DNA from: an uncultured Oscillospiraceae bacterium
GTDB lineage: Bacteria; Bacillota; Clostridia; Oscillospirales; Ruminococcaceae
DNA: 14,624 bases
NCBI GenBank assembly: GCA_910578755.1
Contig: CAJTSZ010000054.1
Span: forward strand, 1 to 14,624
Direction of reading: 5' to 3'
Positions 6,140 to 13,495 of this stretch are shown one piece after another; positions within the stretch are counted from its first letter, which is position 1, and each line of letters opens with the position of its first letter. The position numbers were made by a program, and so were the translations under genes. The notes under the pieces were generated by a model. The model was not told the DNA's origin, did not search any database, and saw nothing but the letters and a program-made list of their open reading frames with translations.

Positions 6140-6307
6140 ATGGAATTTAAAATTGAAAAAACAAGAAAAAAGGTAGAATGCAGTTACAAAACACTATATT
6201 TATCTGACGCAATTATCCATAAAATTGAGGAAATTGCCCAGGAAAACGATACCAGTTTTAATAATGTGGTAGTTTCCATGATAAAATATTGTTTGGAGGA
6301 AAAATAG
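6140..6307 (+). CDS. Small ribbon-helix-helix-like protein, 55 aa
   Basis: A small gene with an excellent ribosome site, GAGGTGG at 6128-6134, 5 nt before the ATG. The product is MEFKIEKTRKKVECSY followed by KTLYLSDAIIHKIEEIAQEN and a second helix, TSFNNVVVSMIKYCLEE. A basic N-terminus, a short strand (K-T-L-Y-L), helix 1 (SDAIIHKIEEIAQEN), a turn (DTSFN) and helix 2 is the Arc/MetJ/CopG ribbon-helix-helix layout, in which dimers insert the paired strands into the DNA major groove. It would be a small DNA-binding regulator, for example of a plasmid-type or antitoxin-type system, but no partner toxin is adjacent. A strong hairpin follows directly. No convincing promoter was found. A structure prediction as a dimer would test the fold. 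Confidence 0.82.
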   Translation: MEFKIEKTRKKVECSYKTLYLSDAIIHKIEEIAQENDTSFNNVVVSMIKYCLEEK

Positions 6308-6340
6308 GGAGGCCTATCCTTTGGATAGGCCTCCTTTGCT
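6308..6340. terminator. Bidirectional terminator, 12-bp stem
   Basis: GGAGGCCTATCC (6308-6319) pairs perfectly with GGATAGGCCTCC (6323-6334) around TTT. It begins right at the stop codon of the 55-aa gene and sits 17 nt past the stop of the ydbT-like gene on the - strand. Both strands have U-containing tails (TTTGCTGCTTG on +, CTATTTTTCC on -). Confidence 0.88.
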
Positions 6341-6350
6341 GCTTGTTTAT

Positions 6351-7808
6351 TTATTTTCTTTTTTCTGGATTAAACAGGGAAAAAGCCTCTTTGGCAGGCA
6401 GGTTGCGGATGCGGTGAAAGCGCACTCCTTCGGTGTAGGAGAAAACCAGTAAGTCGCACCGGCCAAAAACGCGCTGAAAAATATTTTGCACGGTGAATAC
6501 GTTGGAAATACGGTTTTCCATAATTAAAACCGTATGCAAATGAAACCCCTTGGAATAGCGCAAGGTGTAGCAGTGCTTTTGGTACGAAACGCCGCAGGTA
6601 AAGGCATCAATGGTACGCACAGCCAAATACCACAGGGCCGGAGCCAAGGCAAAAAGGAAGCCCCACGCAATTACAGGGCTCCAGCCAGGAAACAGGGTAT
6701 ACACTCCAGCAAAGGCGCACAGCAGGGCAAACACCAAAGCAATGGTGGAATAGGGCAAGGGCGGCAGGTGCAAAAGGCCGTTTTTGGCGGGGGAAAGCTG
6801 CCGGGAGGACAGCTGAAATTCGGGCAGCAGCAGGGAAAGGCGGTTTTTTAAGTGGCGGCGGTTGGCATAGGGGATAATGGCGTCCAGTTCGTCCCGGTAT
6901 TTGCCGTAGCCAACAGAATAAACAAATACAGAGGAAAGATGAAAAATATAGGTAAGGAAGGTTTGCCGAATATCCAAAAACCCAATATTTTGCCGGGAAA
7001 GCAGGTACCTGCGGGGGGAGAGAAGCCCGCCGGTAATTTCCAAAAGGGAACCGTTGCGGCGAACCTTCAGGTTTAAATGGCGGGCAGCATTAAAGAGAAA
7101 GGCTAACACCCAGCCAAAAAACAGGACATAGGCCAATGCCGCCGCTGCGGGGGGGATGCCAAAGGCCAAAAGCCGGGTGGCTTCCTCAAAGGTGCCATAC
7201 AGCTGGTCGGCAAATTCTGCACCAAGGATATTGCCAGCCTGGGTAATAAAAGCGGAAACCATAAGCACACCGGCAAAAGAATTGGAAGTAATAGCCGAAA
7301 GGAAAAGTACGTAACTATTTTTGGGGGTATACACCTTAGTGCGGTGGTCGTGCAGGGGGACAGAACCTATTAGGGGCAGAATTTTTTCCAGGCTGCGCTG
7401 GTGGAGCAGCAGGGCAAGGTCTGCCTTTTGGATGTTGCCGCCAGGGGTATCTACCCGAAAGCGCACTGCATGGAAGGGTTTTAAATAAAAAGGTGCAATG
7501 GCTGTAATACAGGAACATTTATTTAAAGGGATGCAGGTGTTTGTACGGAATAAAATTCCCCGGCTCACGGTAAAACCCTCCGGCCCGGCTGTAATGACAA
7601 AGCGGTACCAGATAACAGCCCCGCATAGGAAAAACAAAAGCACCATAAGAATATCCAGCCAAGCCCCCTGAAGCCATCCATTGAGGCCGCCGGAAAGGGC
7701 GCTGAAAATACTGCGCAGCAAGGGCGCCAGCAGGAGGAAAATCATTTTACGAAGGATAGAAACAATATAAAGGGGATGGGGGTGGAAGGAAACAGTATTA
7801 TTCTCCAT
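6351..7808 (-). CDS. ydbT: YdbT-like membrane protein with PH domains, 485 aa
   Basis: A multi-pass membrane protein of the YdbT type, with three bacterial PH-like (bPH_2/DUF304) units interleaved with helices. Helices lie at about 17-37 and 51-70, PH1 about 69-145 (ending LEKILPLI), helices 165-190 and 213-240, PH2 about 243-325 (ITGGLLSPRRYLLSRQNIGF at 258-277), helices 353-371 and 377-397, and PH3 about 405-480 (LIMENRISNVFTVQNIFQRV). Length matches B. subtilis YdbT (about 490 aa). In B. subtilis the ydbST pair is in the sigma-W regulon and contributes to resistance to a peptide antimicrobial from a related Bacillus. The start at 7808 follows GGAGG by 9 nt; an earlier in-frame ATG at 7979 would lie inside ydbS. 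It overlaps ydbS by 11 nt, so translation is probably coupled. Confidence 0.88.
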   Translation of the reverse strand: MENNTVSFHPHPLYIVSILRKMIFLLLAPLLRSIFSALSGGLNGWLQGAWLDILMVLLFFLCGAVIWYRFVITAGPEGFTVSRGILFRTNTCIPLNKCSCITAIAPFYLKPFHAVRFRVDTPGGNIQKADLALLLHQRSLEKILPLIGSVPLHDHRTKVYTPKNSYVLFLSAITSNSFAGVLMVSAFITQAGNILGAEFADQLYGTFEEATRLLAFGIPPAAAALAYVLFFGWVLAFLFNAARHLNLKVRRNGSLLEITGGLLSPRRYLLSRQNIGFLDIRQTFLTYIFHLSSVFVYSVGYGKYRDELDAIIPYANRRHLKNRLSLLLPEFQLSSRQLSPAKNGLLHLPPLPYSTIALVFALLCAFAGVYTLFPGWSPVIAWGFLFALAPALWYLAVRTIDAFTCGVSYQKHCYTLRYSKGFHLHTVLIMENRISNVFTVQNIFQRVFGRCDLLVFSYTEGVRFHRIRNLPAKEAFSLFNPEKRK

Positions 7809-8250
7809 GGCTAATTTCCTCCATTCGTAAGGTAATTTCCCACCGTATGGCCTGCACAGCGTCTTCCTCCAGGCCAGCCAAACGCAGGCTGCCGCCAGCA
7901 GCCGTAATGTGCAGGGTAGCCAGGCCAAACAGGCGCTGCAGGGGCGTTTGGGAAAGGGTAAGGTACTGGATGTTTTCAATGTAAATCATATTTTCACAGC
8001 GGAAAAGGGCCCCCTTGTGCAGGCGGATGTAGCGGTCGGTTATTTGGTAGCTGAGGCTGCGGTACAATAAGGGAAAATACAGCCCATACAGCATAAAGAA
8101 CAAAATGGCCCAAAGGGTAAAAATGGACCAAAACAGGGTGGAGTGGAGGAAATAAAAAAAGCCGTCCAGCAGGGCTATGGGAAAACAGCAAAGCAAAAGG
8201 CGGGTGCGCCAAAGGGTTTGCACCCGGTAGGGGAAGGGGGAAGAAAACAA
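7798..8250 (-). CDS. ydbS: YdbS-like PH-domain membrane protein, 150 aa
   Basis: Two membrane helices (about 15-38 and 40-64) precede one bPH_2 domain (about 68-140) with the usual layout: YQITDRYIRLHKGALFRCEN (68-87), then MIYIENIQYLTLSQTPLQRL (88-107) and FGLATLHITAAGG. This is the YdbS architecture, and the next gene is a YdbT homologue, as in Bacillus. The start is a TTG at 8250, preceded by AAAGCGGTGAT, which matches 9 of 11 bases of the anti-16S complement with the core 7 nt from the start. The frame stays open upstream to a stop at 8329-8331 and would read FYESGDIL just before this start, with no ATG, so a slightly longer form from a CTG is conceivable. The start is therefore less certain than the gene. 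Confidence 0.85.
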   Translation of the reverse strand: MFSSPFPYRVQTLWRTRLLLCCFPIALLDGFFYFLHSTLFWSIFTLWAILFFMLYGLYFPLLYRSLSYQITDRYIRLHKGALFRCENMIYIENIQYLTLSQTPLQRLFGLATLHITAAGGSLRLAGLEEDAVQAIRWEITLRMEEISHGE

Positions 8251-8565
8251 AATATCACCGCTTTCATAAAAAGGCAGGGGCTGCCAGGGTTTGGGGGCAA
8301 ATCTGTAATATACTGTTTGTATACAATACTACAGAATATGCCCCATGTTTTATGGAAAGAATGAAAAGGCTTAAAATGATAGTCCTTATATGATACAATA
8401 TGTATAATTATATAGATATAATACAAAAATAAGGAAAGATAGAAGCTGCCATAGAGGATTAAGCGCGCCGCAGTTATACAAATTGTATTCCGCAGAGGGC
8501 GGGGCACAAAGGAGGAAGGCAGCCAAATGGGGGGTGGCATAGGCTGGTCATGGCAACAAAAAAGG
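8251..8565. other. Intergenic region between ydbS and tex
   Basis: No gene is supported; open frames on either strand lack ribosome sites or overlap ydbS. The region must hold the promoter for the ydbS/ydbT pair, but I found no convincing -35/-10 pair. It contains a very AT-rich core (about 8385-8435) with an imperfect CCTTAT/ATAAGG dyad around it (8384-8389, 8429-8434) and a TATATT box near 8307-8312 on the - strand with a poor -35. A sigma-W-type promoter was looked for and not recognised. Confidence 0.4.
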
Positions 8566-8608
8566 CACCAAAACGGGGAGGGATTTTTGAGGGAATTGGT
8601 GTTTTTTT
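8566..8608. terminator. Possible terminator of tex
   Basis: CACCAA (8566-8571) pairs with TTGGTG (8596-8601) around a 24-nt loop. Seven T residues follow on the + strand, and CC plus six T residues follow on the - strand. It lies 17 nt beyond the stop of tex. The stem is short, so the call rests on the symmetrical T-runs and the position. Confidence 0.5.
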
Positions 8609-8624
8609 GTGGAAATAGGGGCGG

Positions 8625-10790
8625 TTATACCTGCGGCTGGGGCACGTTTTTCATAGTGAGGGAGATGCGCTTGCGTTTTTGATCCGCCTCCAAAACCTTA
8701 ACACGAACAATATCCCCAACCTTTAGCACCTGGGAGGGATGCTTGATGTATTTATCACAAATTTGAGAGATATGCACCAGCCCGTCCTCGTGAACGCCAA
8801 TGTCCACAAAAACGCCAAAGTCAATAACATTGCGTACTGTGCCTGTAAGTTCCATGCCGGGGATAAGGTGGGTGAGCTCCATTACATCGGTGCGCAGCAG
8901 GGGCTTTGGCAGCTGATCCCGGGGGTCGCGGCCGGGCTTCAACAGTTCGTCTATAATATCGCTTAAGGTAAGGGGGCCAATTTCCAGCTGCCGGGCCACT
9001 TGCTCCACTCCCCCAAGGGCCTGGCAGCGGGCCTTTATTTCCCCGATGGCGCCTTTTGCGGCATCTTCCAAAGTATAACCGCAAAGGGAGAGCAGCTTTT
9101 CGGCATGGGGGTAGCTTTCAGGGTGAACGCCGGTGCGGTCCAGCACATGGACGCCCTGGGGAATCCGCAAAAAGCCGGCGCATTGCTCAAAGGCTTTTTT
9201 ACCCAGACGGGGTACTTTAAGCAGCTGGCCGCGGCTGCCAAAGGGGCCGTTTTCTTCCCGGTAGGCCACAATATTTTTTGCGGTGGAGCTGTTAATGCCC
9301 GCTACATAGGAAAGCAGAGAACTGCTGGCGGTGTTTAAATCCACCCCTACGCTGTTTACGCAGTTTTCTACCACACCGCCCAGGGCATTATCCATTTCAC
9401 GGGCCGGCATATCGTGCTGGTATTGGCCTACGCCAATGGCTTTGGGGTCTATTTTTACCAGTTCCGCCAAAGGGTCCTGCAAGCGGCGGGCAATGGAAAC
9501 CGCGCTGCGCAGGGAAACGTCAAACTGGGGGAATTCCTCCGCCCCCAGCTTGGAGGCGGAATAAACGGAAGCGCCAGCCTCGCTGACAATAACGTAGGAA
9601 ACCGGGAGGGCCAGCTCCCGAATCATAGCGGCAACAAACTGCTCCGATTCCCGGCTGGCGGTGCCGTTACCAATGGCAATTACCTGCACCTTGTGCTTTT
9701 GTATGAGGGCGGCCAAGGTTTGCCGGGCCTGTTCCGTTTTGTTTTGAGGCGGCGTGGGGTAAACCACAGTGGTGTCCAATACTTTGCCTGTAGGGTCCAC
9801 CACTGCAATTTTGCAGCCGGTGCGGTAGGCGGGGTCAAACCCCATGGTAACCATACCGCCAACAGGGGGCTGCATAAGCAGGTGGTGCAGGTTTTGGGAA
9901 AACACGCCAATGGCCTGGCGGCAGGCGTTTTCCGTAAGCTGGGCCCGCAGCTCCCGTTCCAAGGAGGGGAAAAGCAAGCGGGAAAAACCATCTGTGCAGG
10001 CTTTTTCTACATAAAAACAGGCGGCAGAACCAGTTGGTTTTAAGAAAAAGGAATTTATTTTGGATAAAAAGGGCTCAACTTCTATTTCAATGGAAACCTT
10101 TAAGGCGCCTTCCCGCTGGCCCCTGTCCAAGGCCAACACCCGGTGGGGGGCAATTTTGCAGACAGCCTCCCTGTATTCCTGGTACATTTGGTATACGGGG
10201 TTGGGTGTTTCCCCAGGGGAAGAGGAAATAACAGCCCTTTTCCACAGCATACCCCGCAGTTCCCTGCGGAGGGCGGCGTGGTCGGCAATTTCCTCGGCAA
10301 TAATATCCATAGCCCCCTGCAGGGCCTGCTCCACTGTTTCCACGCCCTTTTCCGGGACAAGGTACTGGAGGGCAGCCTGCTGCAGGATAAAAGCAGGTTC
10401 CTGCAAAAGCAGGGCCTGGGCCAAGGGTTCCAGCCCTTGTTCCCGGGCGGTGGAGGCCCTTGTTTTGCGTTTGGGGCGGAAAGGGCGGTAAATGTCCTCC
10501 ACTTCGGCCAGGGTAATGGCTTTTTCCAGGGCGCAGCGCAGGGGTTCTGTAAGCTTTTCCTGGGCTTCTATGGTGGAAAGAACTTCCTCCTTGCGCTGGG
10601 CAAGGCTGCGCAGGTAGGTTAAACGGTCGTTTAAGGCGCGCAGCTGGGTATCGTCCAAGGCGCCGGTGGCCTCCTTGCGGTAGCGGGCAATGAAGGGGAT
10701 GGTGTTTCCGGCGTCTATAAGCTCTACGGCAGCTTTTACCTGAGTTTCCTTTACAGAAAGCTCTTTAGCCAAGGTGGCAACAATATTCAT
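8625..10790 (-). CDS. tex: Tex-family RNA-binding transcription accessory protein, 721 aa
   Basis: A cytosolic nucleic-acid-binding protein of the Tex/YhgF/YdcI family, full length at 721 aa. The order is: helical N-terminal part (1-310) with IPFIARYRKEATGALDDTQL (31-50) and the EVEDIYRPFRPKRKTRAS signature (96-113); YqgF/RNase H-like domain (315-445) with MGFDPAYRTGCKIAVVD and IAIGNGTASRESE; helix-hairpin-helix region (480-545) with SVGVDLNTASSSLLSYVAGI; and a C-terminal S1 domain (645-715) with GTVRNVIDFGVFVDIGVHED. The strongest conserved boxes are all intact. Tex is an essential or virulence-affecting factor in some bacteria, but its exact role is not settled. AAAGGA precedes the ATG by 11 nt. 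It has its own candidate promoter and terminator, so it is probably monocistronic. Confidence 0.97.
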   Translation of the reverse strand: MNIVATLAKELSVKETQVKAAVELIDAGNTIPFIARYRKEATGALDDTQLRALNDRLTYLRSLAQRKEEVLSTIEAQEKLTEPLRCALEKAITLAEVEDIYRPFRPKRKTRASTAREQGLEPLAQALLLQEPAFILQQAALQYLVPEKGVETVEQALQGAMDIIAEEIADHAALRRELRGMLWKRAVISSSPGETPNPVYQMYQEYREAVCKIAPHRVLALDRGQREGALKVSIEIEVEPFLSKINSFFLKPTGSAACFYVEKACTDGFSRLLFPSLERELRAQLTENACRQAIGVFSQNLHHLLMQPPVGGMVTMGFDPAYRTGCKIAVVDPTGKVLDTTVVYPTPPQNKTEQARQTLAALIQKHKVQVIAIGNGTASRESEQFVAAMIRELALPVSYVIVSEAGASVYSASKLGAEEFPQFDVSLRSAVSIARRLQDPLAELVKIDPKAIGVGQYQHDMPAREMDNALGGVVENCVNSVGVDLNTASSSLLSYVAGINSSTAKNIVAYREENGPFGSRGQLLKVPRLGKKAFEQCAGFLRIPQGVHVLDRTGVHPESYPHAEKLLSLCGYTLEDAAKGAIGEIKARCQALGGVEQVARQLEIGPLTLSDIIDELLKPGRDPRDQLPKPLLRTDVMELTHLIPGMELTGTVRNVIDFGVFVDIGVHEDGLVHISQICDKYIKHPSQVLKVGDIVRVKVLEADQKRKRISLTMKNVPQPQV

Positions 10791-10866
10791 TAAGGGACAT
10801 CCTTTCTATAATAAACAAAATGAACGGGGTAAGGGGTTCCACAGCAGGCTTTGGAGTGCTGGATTT

Positions 10867-10895
10867 AATATAACACAGTTTTGCCACAATGGAAA
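10867..10895 (-). promoter_or_regulatory. Candidate promoter of tex
   Basis: On the - strand, TTTCCA (10895-10890), 17 nt, TATATT (10872-10867). The -35 matches at four of six bases, the -10 at five. A perfect 12-bp palindrome (TTCGTTAACGAA, 10909-10920) lies 13 nt upstream of the -35 and could be a binding site. Transcription would start near 10860, leaving a 70-nt leader. Confidence 0.45.
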
Positions 10896-11050
10896 GAATG
10901 GTTGGGCTTTCGTTAACGAAGGGTAGTTGACATATTGTTCAATGCCAAAGTGCAGGGGGAATAGGGGGAAAGCCCTAATTTATGAATGTTTGGCAGGGAA
11001 GTAGCTTCCCAAAGTTTGTTAGGTGATGGGACCCCAAAAATATGTACAAA
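10896..11050. other. Intergenic region upstream of tex
   Basis: No gene is seen. The stretch holds the 12-bp palindrome (10909-10920), an orphan TTGACA at 10927-10932 on the + strand with no -10 partner, and a 6-bp hairpin (GGGAAG 10996-11001, CTTCCC 11005-11010). The strong terminator of the DUF4340 gene follows at 11051. Confidence 0.4.
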
Positions 11051-11087
11051 GCAGGGTGTATAATACTATTTGTATTATACACCCTGC
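11051..11087 (-). terminator. 16-bp perfect terminator stem after the DUF4340 gene
   Basis: GCAGGGTGTATAATAC (11051-11066) pairs perfectly with GTATTATACACCCTGC (11072-11087) around TATTT. On the - strand the tail is TTTGTACATATTTTT, so this probably ends the DUF4340 transcript. It begins 5 nt past the stop codon at 11093. Confidence 0.85.
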
Positions 11088-11092
11088 TGTTG

Positions 11093-12526
11093 TTACTGTA
11101 TTTTAAGGGGCTTACGGTCTAAAATATTTTGGCAGTTATCCAAAATATTTTGCGCGCAGGCCCGGCTGACAACAAACCGCACTTCCTCGTTAAATGAAAG
11201 AAAGGCTTCCTTGGCAGTGTAGGGGAGCAAGGCCAGGGTATCGGTGGGGCGGGAACTGTCGGTATAGGTAATTTGTACCGTAACCAGGGGAGTAGTTTCC
11301 ACAGGGGTTTCCCAGGTATAGGACGCTGGGGGAATAGAAAGTACCTTAGTGTAAAATTCGTCAAACTTACCCTGAGGCAAAAGCTGCCCGTTGCAGGTGG
11401 TTTCCCCTTTCCAAAGGTAAAAGGTATAGGAAAGGTTGGGGCTGGTTATTTGTACCTGGCGCACATCCTGGGGGTTGCCGGTAAAAAAGGCCGCTTTGGA
11501 AAGCACTTCATACTGGGCGGTAAGCCAGGGGATATTTTCAGCCTGCACTTGGTACACAATGGGCACGGATTGGTTCATTACATAAACAGAACCATTGCTG
11601 CCTACAGGGGAAGCAATGAGGGAGAAGCCTTGGCCGTCCACATTGGTACGGGCGGTGGCATAGGGGGCGTTAAGGCCAAGCTGGCGCAGCTGGGAGGAGG
11701 TTGGGTGCACCAGGGCAACCTTGTCCGCCGTAAGGTTATATAAGGAGGAAATAATGGGGCGGGCGCTGTCTGTAGGGAGGTTTGTTTTTACAGGCGCAGT
11801 AAGGGAAAATTGGTACTGGGAGAAGGGAAAGGCCGTTTTGTTGGGGGAAGGGGTTTTTTCCCCAAAGGAGGCATCCTCCTGGTTTTGTGGGGAAAAGGCA
11901 ATGGAAACCGTTTTAGGCCGCACAGAACCGCCTAGGGAAACGGCGCCACTTTCTAAGGAAACAGGAAGGCTGGGGGTAATGTCACAGCTGACGAACTGGT
12001 TTTTAGAATACAGAAAAGGGGTAAGGTTTTGCGTAAGCACAGAAAATACAGATTCCCCCAAGGCAACAAAGGTTTCCTTTTCATTGGTAGAAAAACCAAT
12101 TTGTAGGGTAATTTTTGCCGCGGCCACCGGGGAGATTTGTATTATATGGGATGGAAAATCCAACCCGTATAATTTTAGCTGTTCTGAGGAGAGGGAATTC
12201 AGCCGGCCAAGGGGCCTCACCGCCGGGAGGTAAGCAAGGGTGTCCATCAGTTCCTGGCAGCGCTGAGGGTCCAAGGGGATTTCCTCCCAGCCCTCTATGG
12301 AAAGGGAATCCCCCAAATTAGAAAGGAGAAAGGACTGGTGGGGCGTAGCAATAGAGATAGTATTTACCTGGGAGCCGGAAAGCTGGAGCAGCACTGGCGC
12401 AGCCGTCTGGGGTTCCTGTTCCCCGGAGCTGGGGAGGGGCAAGCTGGTTAACATATAAAAAAGCAAGCTGCCAAGAAGAACAACAAGGCAGAGGCTGAAA
12501 AGCAAAGGGAAAAGTTGTTTTTTCAT
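11093..12526 (-). CDS. DUF4340 family membrane-anchored protein, 477 aa
   Basis: An N-terminal membrane helix (about 6-27, FPLLFSLCLVVLLGSLLFYM) anchors a large extracellular part. The first ~190 residues of that part match DUF4340: LMDTLAYLPAVRPLGRLNSL (93-112), LKLYGLDFPSHIIQI (117-131), ITLQIGFSTNEKETFVALGE (139-158) and FSVLTQNLTPFLYSKNQFVS (161-180). A second half (about 240-470) has the same beta-rich character and may be a repeat of the fold. DUF4340 proteins often sit next to ABC exporters of the gliding-motility/Gld type, and no such exporter is here. The start at 12526 has GAGGAGG 9 nt upstream; an earlier in-frame start would lie in the hairpin region and lack one. Function unknown. 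Confidence 0.9.
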   Translation of the reverse strand: MKKQLFPLLFSLCLVVLLGSLLFYMLTSLPLPSSGEQEPQTAAPVLLQLSGSQVNTISIATPHQSFLLSNLGDSLSIEGWEEIPLDPQRCQELMDTLAYLPAVRPLGRLNSLSSEQLKLYGLDFPSHIIQISPVAAAKITLQIGFSTNEKETFVALGESVFSVLTQNLTPFLYSKNQFVSCDITPSLPVSLESGAVSLGGSVRPKTVSIAFSPQNQEDASFGEKTPSPNKTAFPFSQYQFSLTAPVKTNLPTDSARPIISSLYNLTADKVALVHPTSSQLRQLGLNAPYATARTNVDGQGFSLIASPVGSNGSVYVMNQSVPIVYQVQAENIPWLTAQYEVLSKAAFFTGNPQDVRQVQITSPNLSYTFYLWKGETTCNGQLLPQGKFDEFYTKVLSIPPASYTWETPVETTPLVTVQITYTDSSRPTDTLALLPYTAKEAFLSFNEEVRFVVSRACAQNILDNCQNILDRKPLKIQ

Positions 12527-12635
12527 AGTTAAAGCCTCCTCTTTTAAGGGAACCTTACGGCCCTTACCCAGTTTTTTTATGGGAGCACTGCCCCGCCCTA
12601 TTTTTCCCTGTAAAGAAAGCGGGAAAAAGAAGCCG

Positions 12636-12662
12636 CCATTTAGCGGATCCCCCGCTAAATGG
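12636..12662 (-). terminator. Hairpin A, likely sleB terminator
   Basis: CCATTTAGCGG (12636-12646) pairs perfectly with CCGCTAAATGG (12652-12662) around a 5-nt loop. In the sleB transcript the stem is followed by CGGCTTCTTTTTCCC, a moderate U-tract. It is the most terminator-like of three successive stems. Confidence 0.6.
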
Positions 12663-12671
12663 GCAGCAAGT

Positions 12672-12694
12672 TTTGCAGGGCAAATCCCTGCAAA
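12672..12694. repeat. Hairpin B, 9-bp stem
   Basis: TTTGCAGGG (12672-12680) pairs with CCCTGCAAA (12686-12694) around CAAAT. There is no U-run next to it on the - strand, so it is not an obvious terminator. It lies between hairpins A and C. Confidence 0.6.
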
Positions 12695-12716
12695 GGAAAT
12701 TTGGAAAAAGCTGCAA

Positions 12717-12734
12717 GCCTGCCGGCCTACAGGC
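12717..12734. repeat. Hairpin C, right after the sleB stop
   Basis: GCCTG (12717-12721) pairs with CAGGC (12730-12734) around an 8-nt loop, 7 nt beyond the sleB stop codon. It is the weakest of the three stems in this intercistronic space. Confidence 0.45.
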
Positions 12735-12741
12735 ACAGCAG

Positions 12742-13467
12742 TTAGCTGCAGAACAGGTGGGCGCCAATGCGGGTAATTACCGGACGGGTGCGCATCCACT
12801 TGTTGGAAGTTTTATCCGGATTAAAGTAGTAAATAGCCCCGCCGCTGGGGTCGCTGCCGTTTAAAGCCTCTTTAGCGGCGCGGTAGGCAGATTCCGAGAT
12901 AGGCTCGTTAATCTGTCCATCAGTAATGGCGGTAAAGGCGCCAGGCTGGTACACGACGCCGGCAATGGAATCAGGAAAGGAGGGATGTTCCACACGGTTG
13001 AGTACAACAGCACCTACAGCCACCTGGCCGGTGTAGGGTTCGCCGCGGGCCTCAGCAGAGATAATGCGGGCAAGAAGCTGATAATCAGAATCGGAAAAGT
13101 TACCGGAGTTAGAAGAATTAGCGGATGAAGAGTCAGAAGTCCCAGTGGGCAGGCCAATTTTAGCCAGTGTGGCAGCATTGGCAACGCCGTCGGGGTTTAG
13201 GCCATGGGTGCGCTGAAAATATTTTACGGCTTCTGTTGTTTGATAGCCGTAGTTGCCTGTAATGGGGCCGTCGTAATAGCCCCAGGCTTTTAAGCGCTGC
13301 TGTATTTTAGTTACTTCCTGGCCCTTGGAGCCATACTGGGAAATGGTTTGCTGGGCTCCGTTTTCTGCAGGGGCAGCTTGGGCGGAAAAACAGGCAAATG
13401 CAATAAGGCAAAGGTTTAAGGCCGCAATAATTCCGGTTTTTAGCACGGGGATACATTTTGAACGCAA
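12742..13467 (-). CDS. sleB: SleB-type spore cortex-lytic enzyme, 241 aa
   Basis: A secreted peptidoglycan hydrolase of the SleB type, which degrades muramic-lactam-containing spore cortex during germination. The signal peptide (1-31, cleavage likely after AQA) is followed by a peptidoglycan-binding domain (about 43-105; VTKIQQRLKAWGYYDGPITG at 52-71), a Ser/Asn linker (107-125) and a Hydrolase_2 domain (130-240). The catalytic-site segment LLARIISAEARGEPYTGQVA (131-150) is intact; Glu139 aligns with the catalytic Glu of Bacillus SleB. It is shorter than Bacillus SleB (about 305 aa), mostly in the linker. The start is a TTG at 13467 with AAAGGAGGAATTCCC before it. Other Hydrolase_2 proteins include vegetative wall enzymes (CwlJ lacks the binding domain), so the spore role is inferred. 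The usual partner ypeB is not next to it. Confidence 0.9.
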   Translation of the reverse strand: MRSKCIPVLKTGIIAALNLCLIAFACFSAQAAPAENGAQQTISQYGSKGQEVTKIQQRLKAWGYYDGPITGNYGYQTTEAVKYFQRTHGLNPDGVANAATLAKIGLPTGTSDSSSANSSNSGNFSDSDYQLLARIISAEARGEPYTGQVAVGAVVLNRVEHPSFPDSIAGVVYQPGAFTAITDGQINEPISESAYRAAKEALNGSDPSGGAIYYFNPDKTSNKWMRTRPVITRIGAHLFCS

Positions 13468-13495
13468 GGGAATTCCTCCTTTGGGTAATTATTGA

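Noticed and set aside
6534..7076. Two open frames antisense to the ydbT-like gene
   Set aside because: Gln/Gly-rich shadow frames with no ribosome sites; the opposite strand codes for a recognisable membrane protein.
7809..7979. Longer N-terminus for the ydbT-like protein from an ATG at 7979
   Set aside because: The extra residues would be read out of frame inside the ydbS-like gene and lack homology; the ATG at 7808 has a strong ribosome site.
8384..8434. CCTTAT...ATAAGG dyad in the AT-rich region as an operator or promoter
   Set aside because: The arms are only 6 bp and far apart, and the sequence between is low-complexity AT, so chance pairing is likely.
9414..10043. 209-aa open frame antisense to tex
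   Set aside because: It is a Gly-rich shadow frame caused by the G-rich complement of tex; tex itself has unbroken family signatures across the stretch.
12527..12799. Longer N-terminus for the DUF4340 protein
   Set aside because: It would run through the hairpins and the end of sleB, and the ATG at 12526 has a strong ribosome site plus a proper membrane-anchor start.
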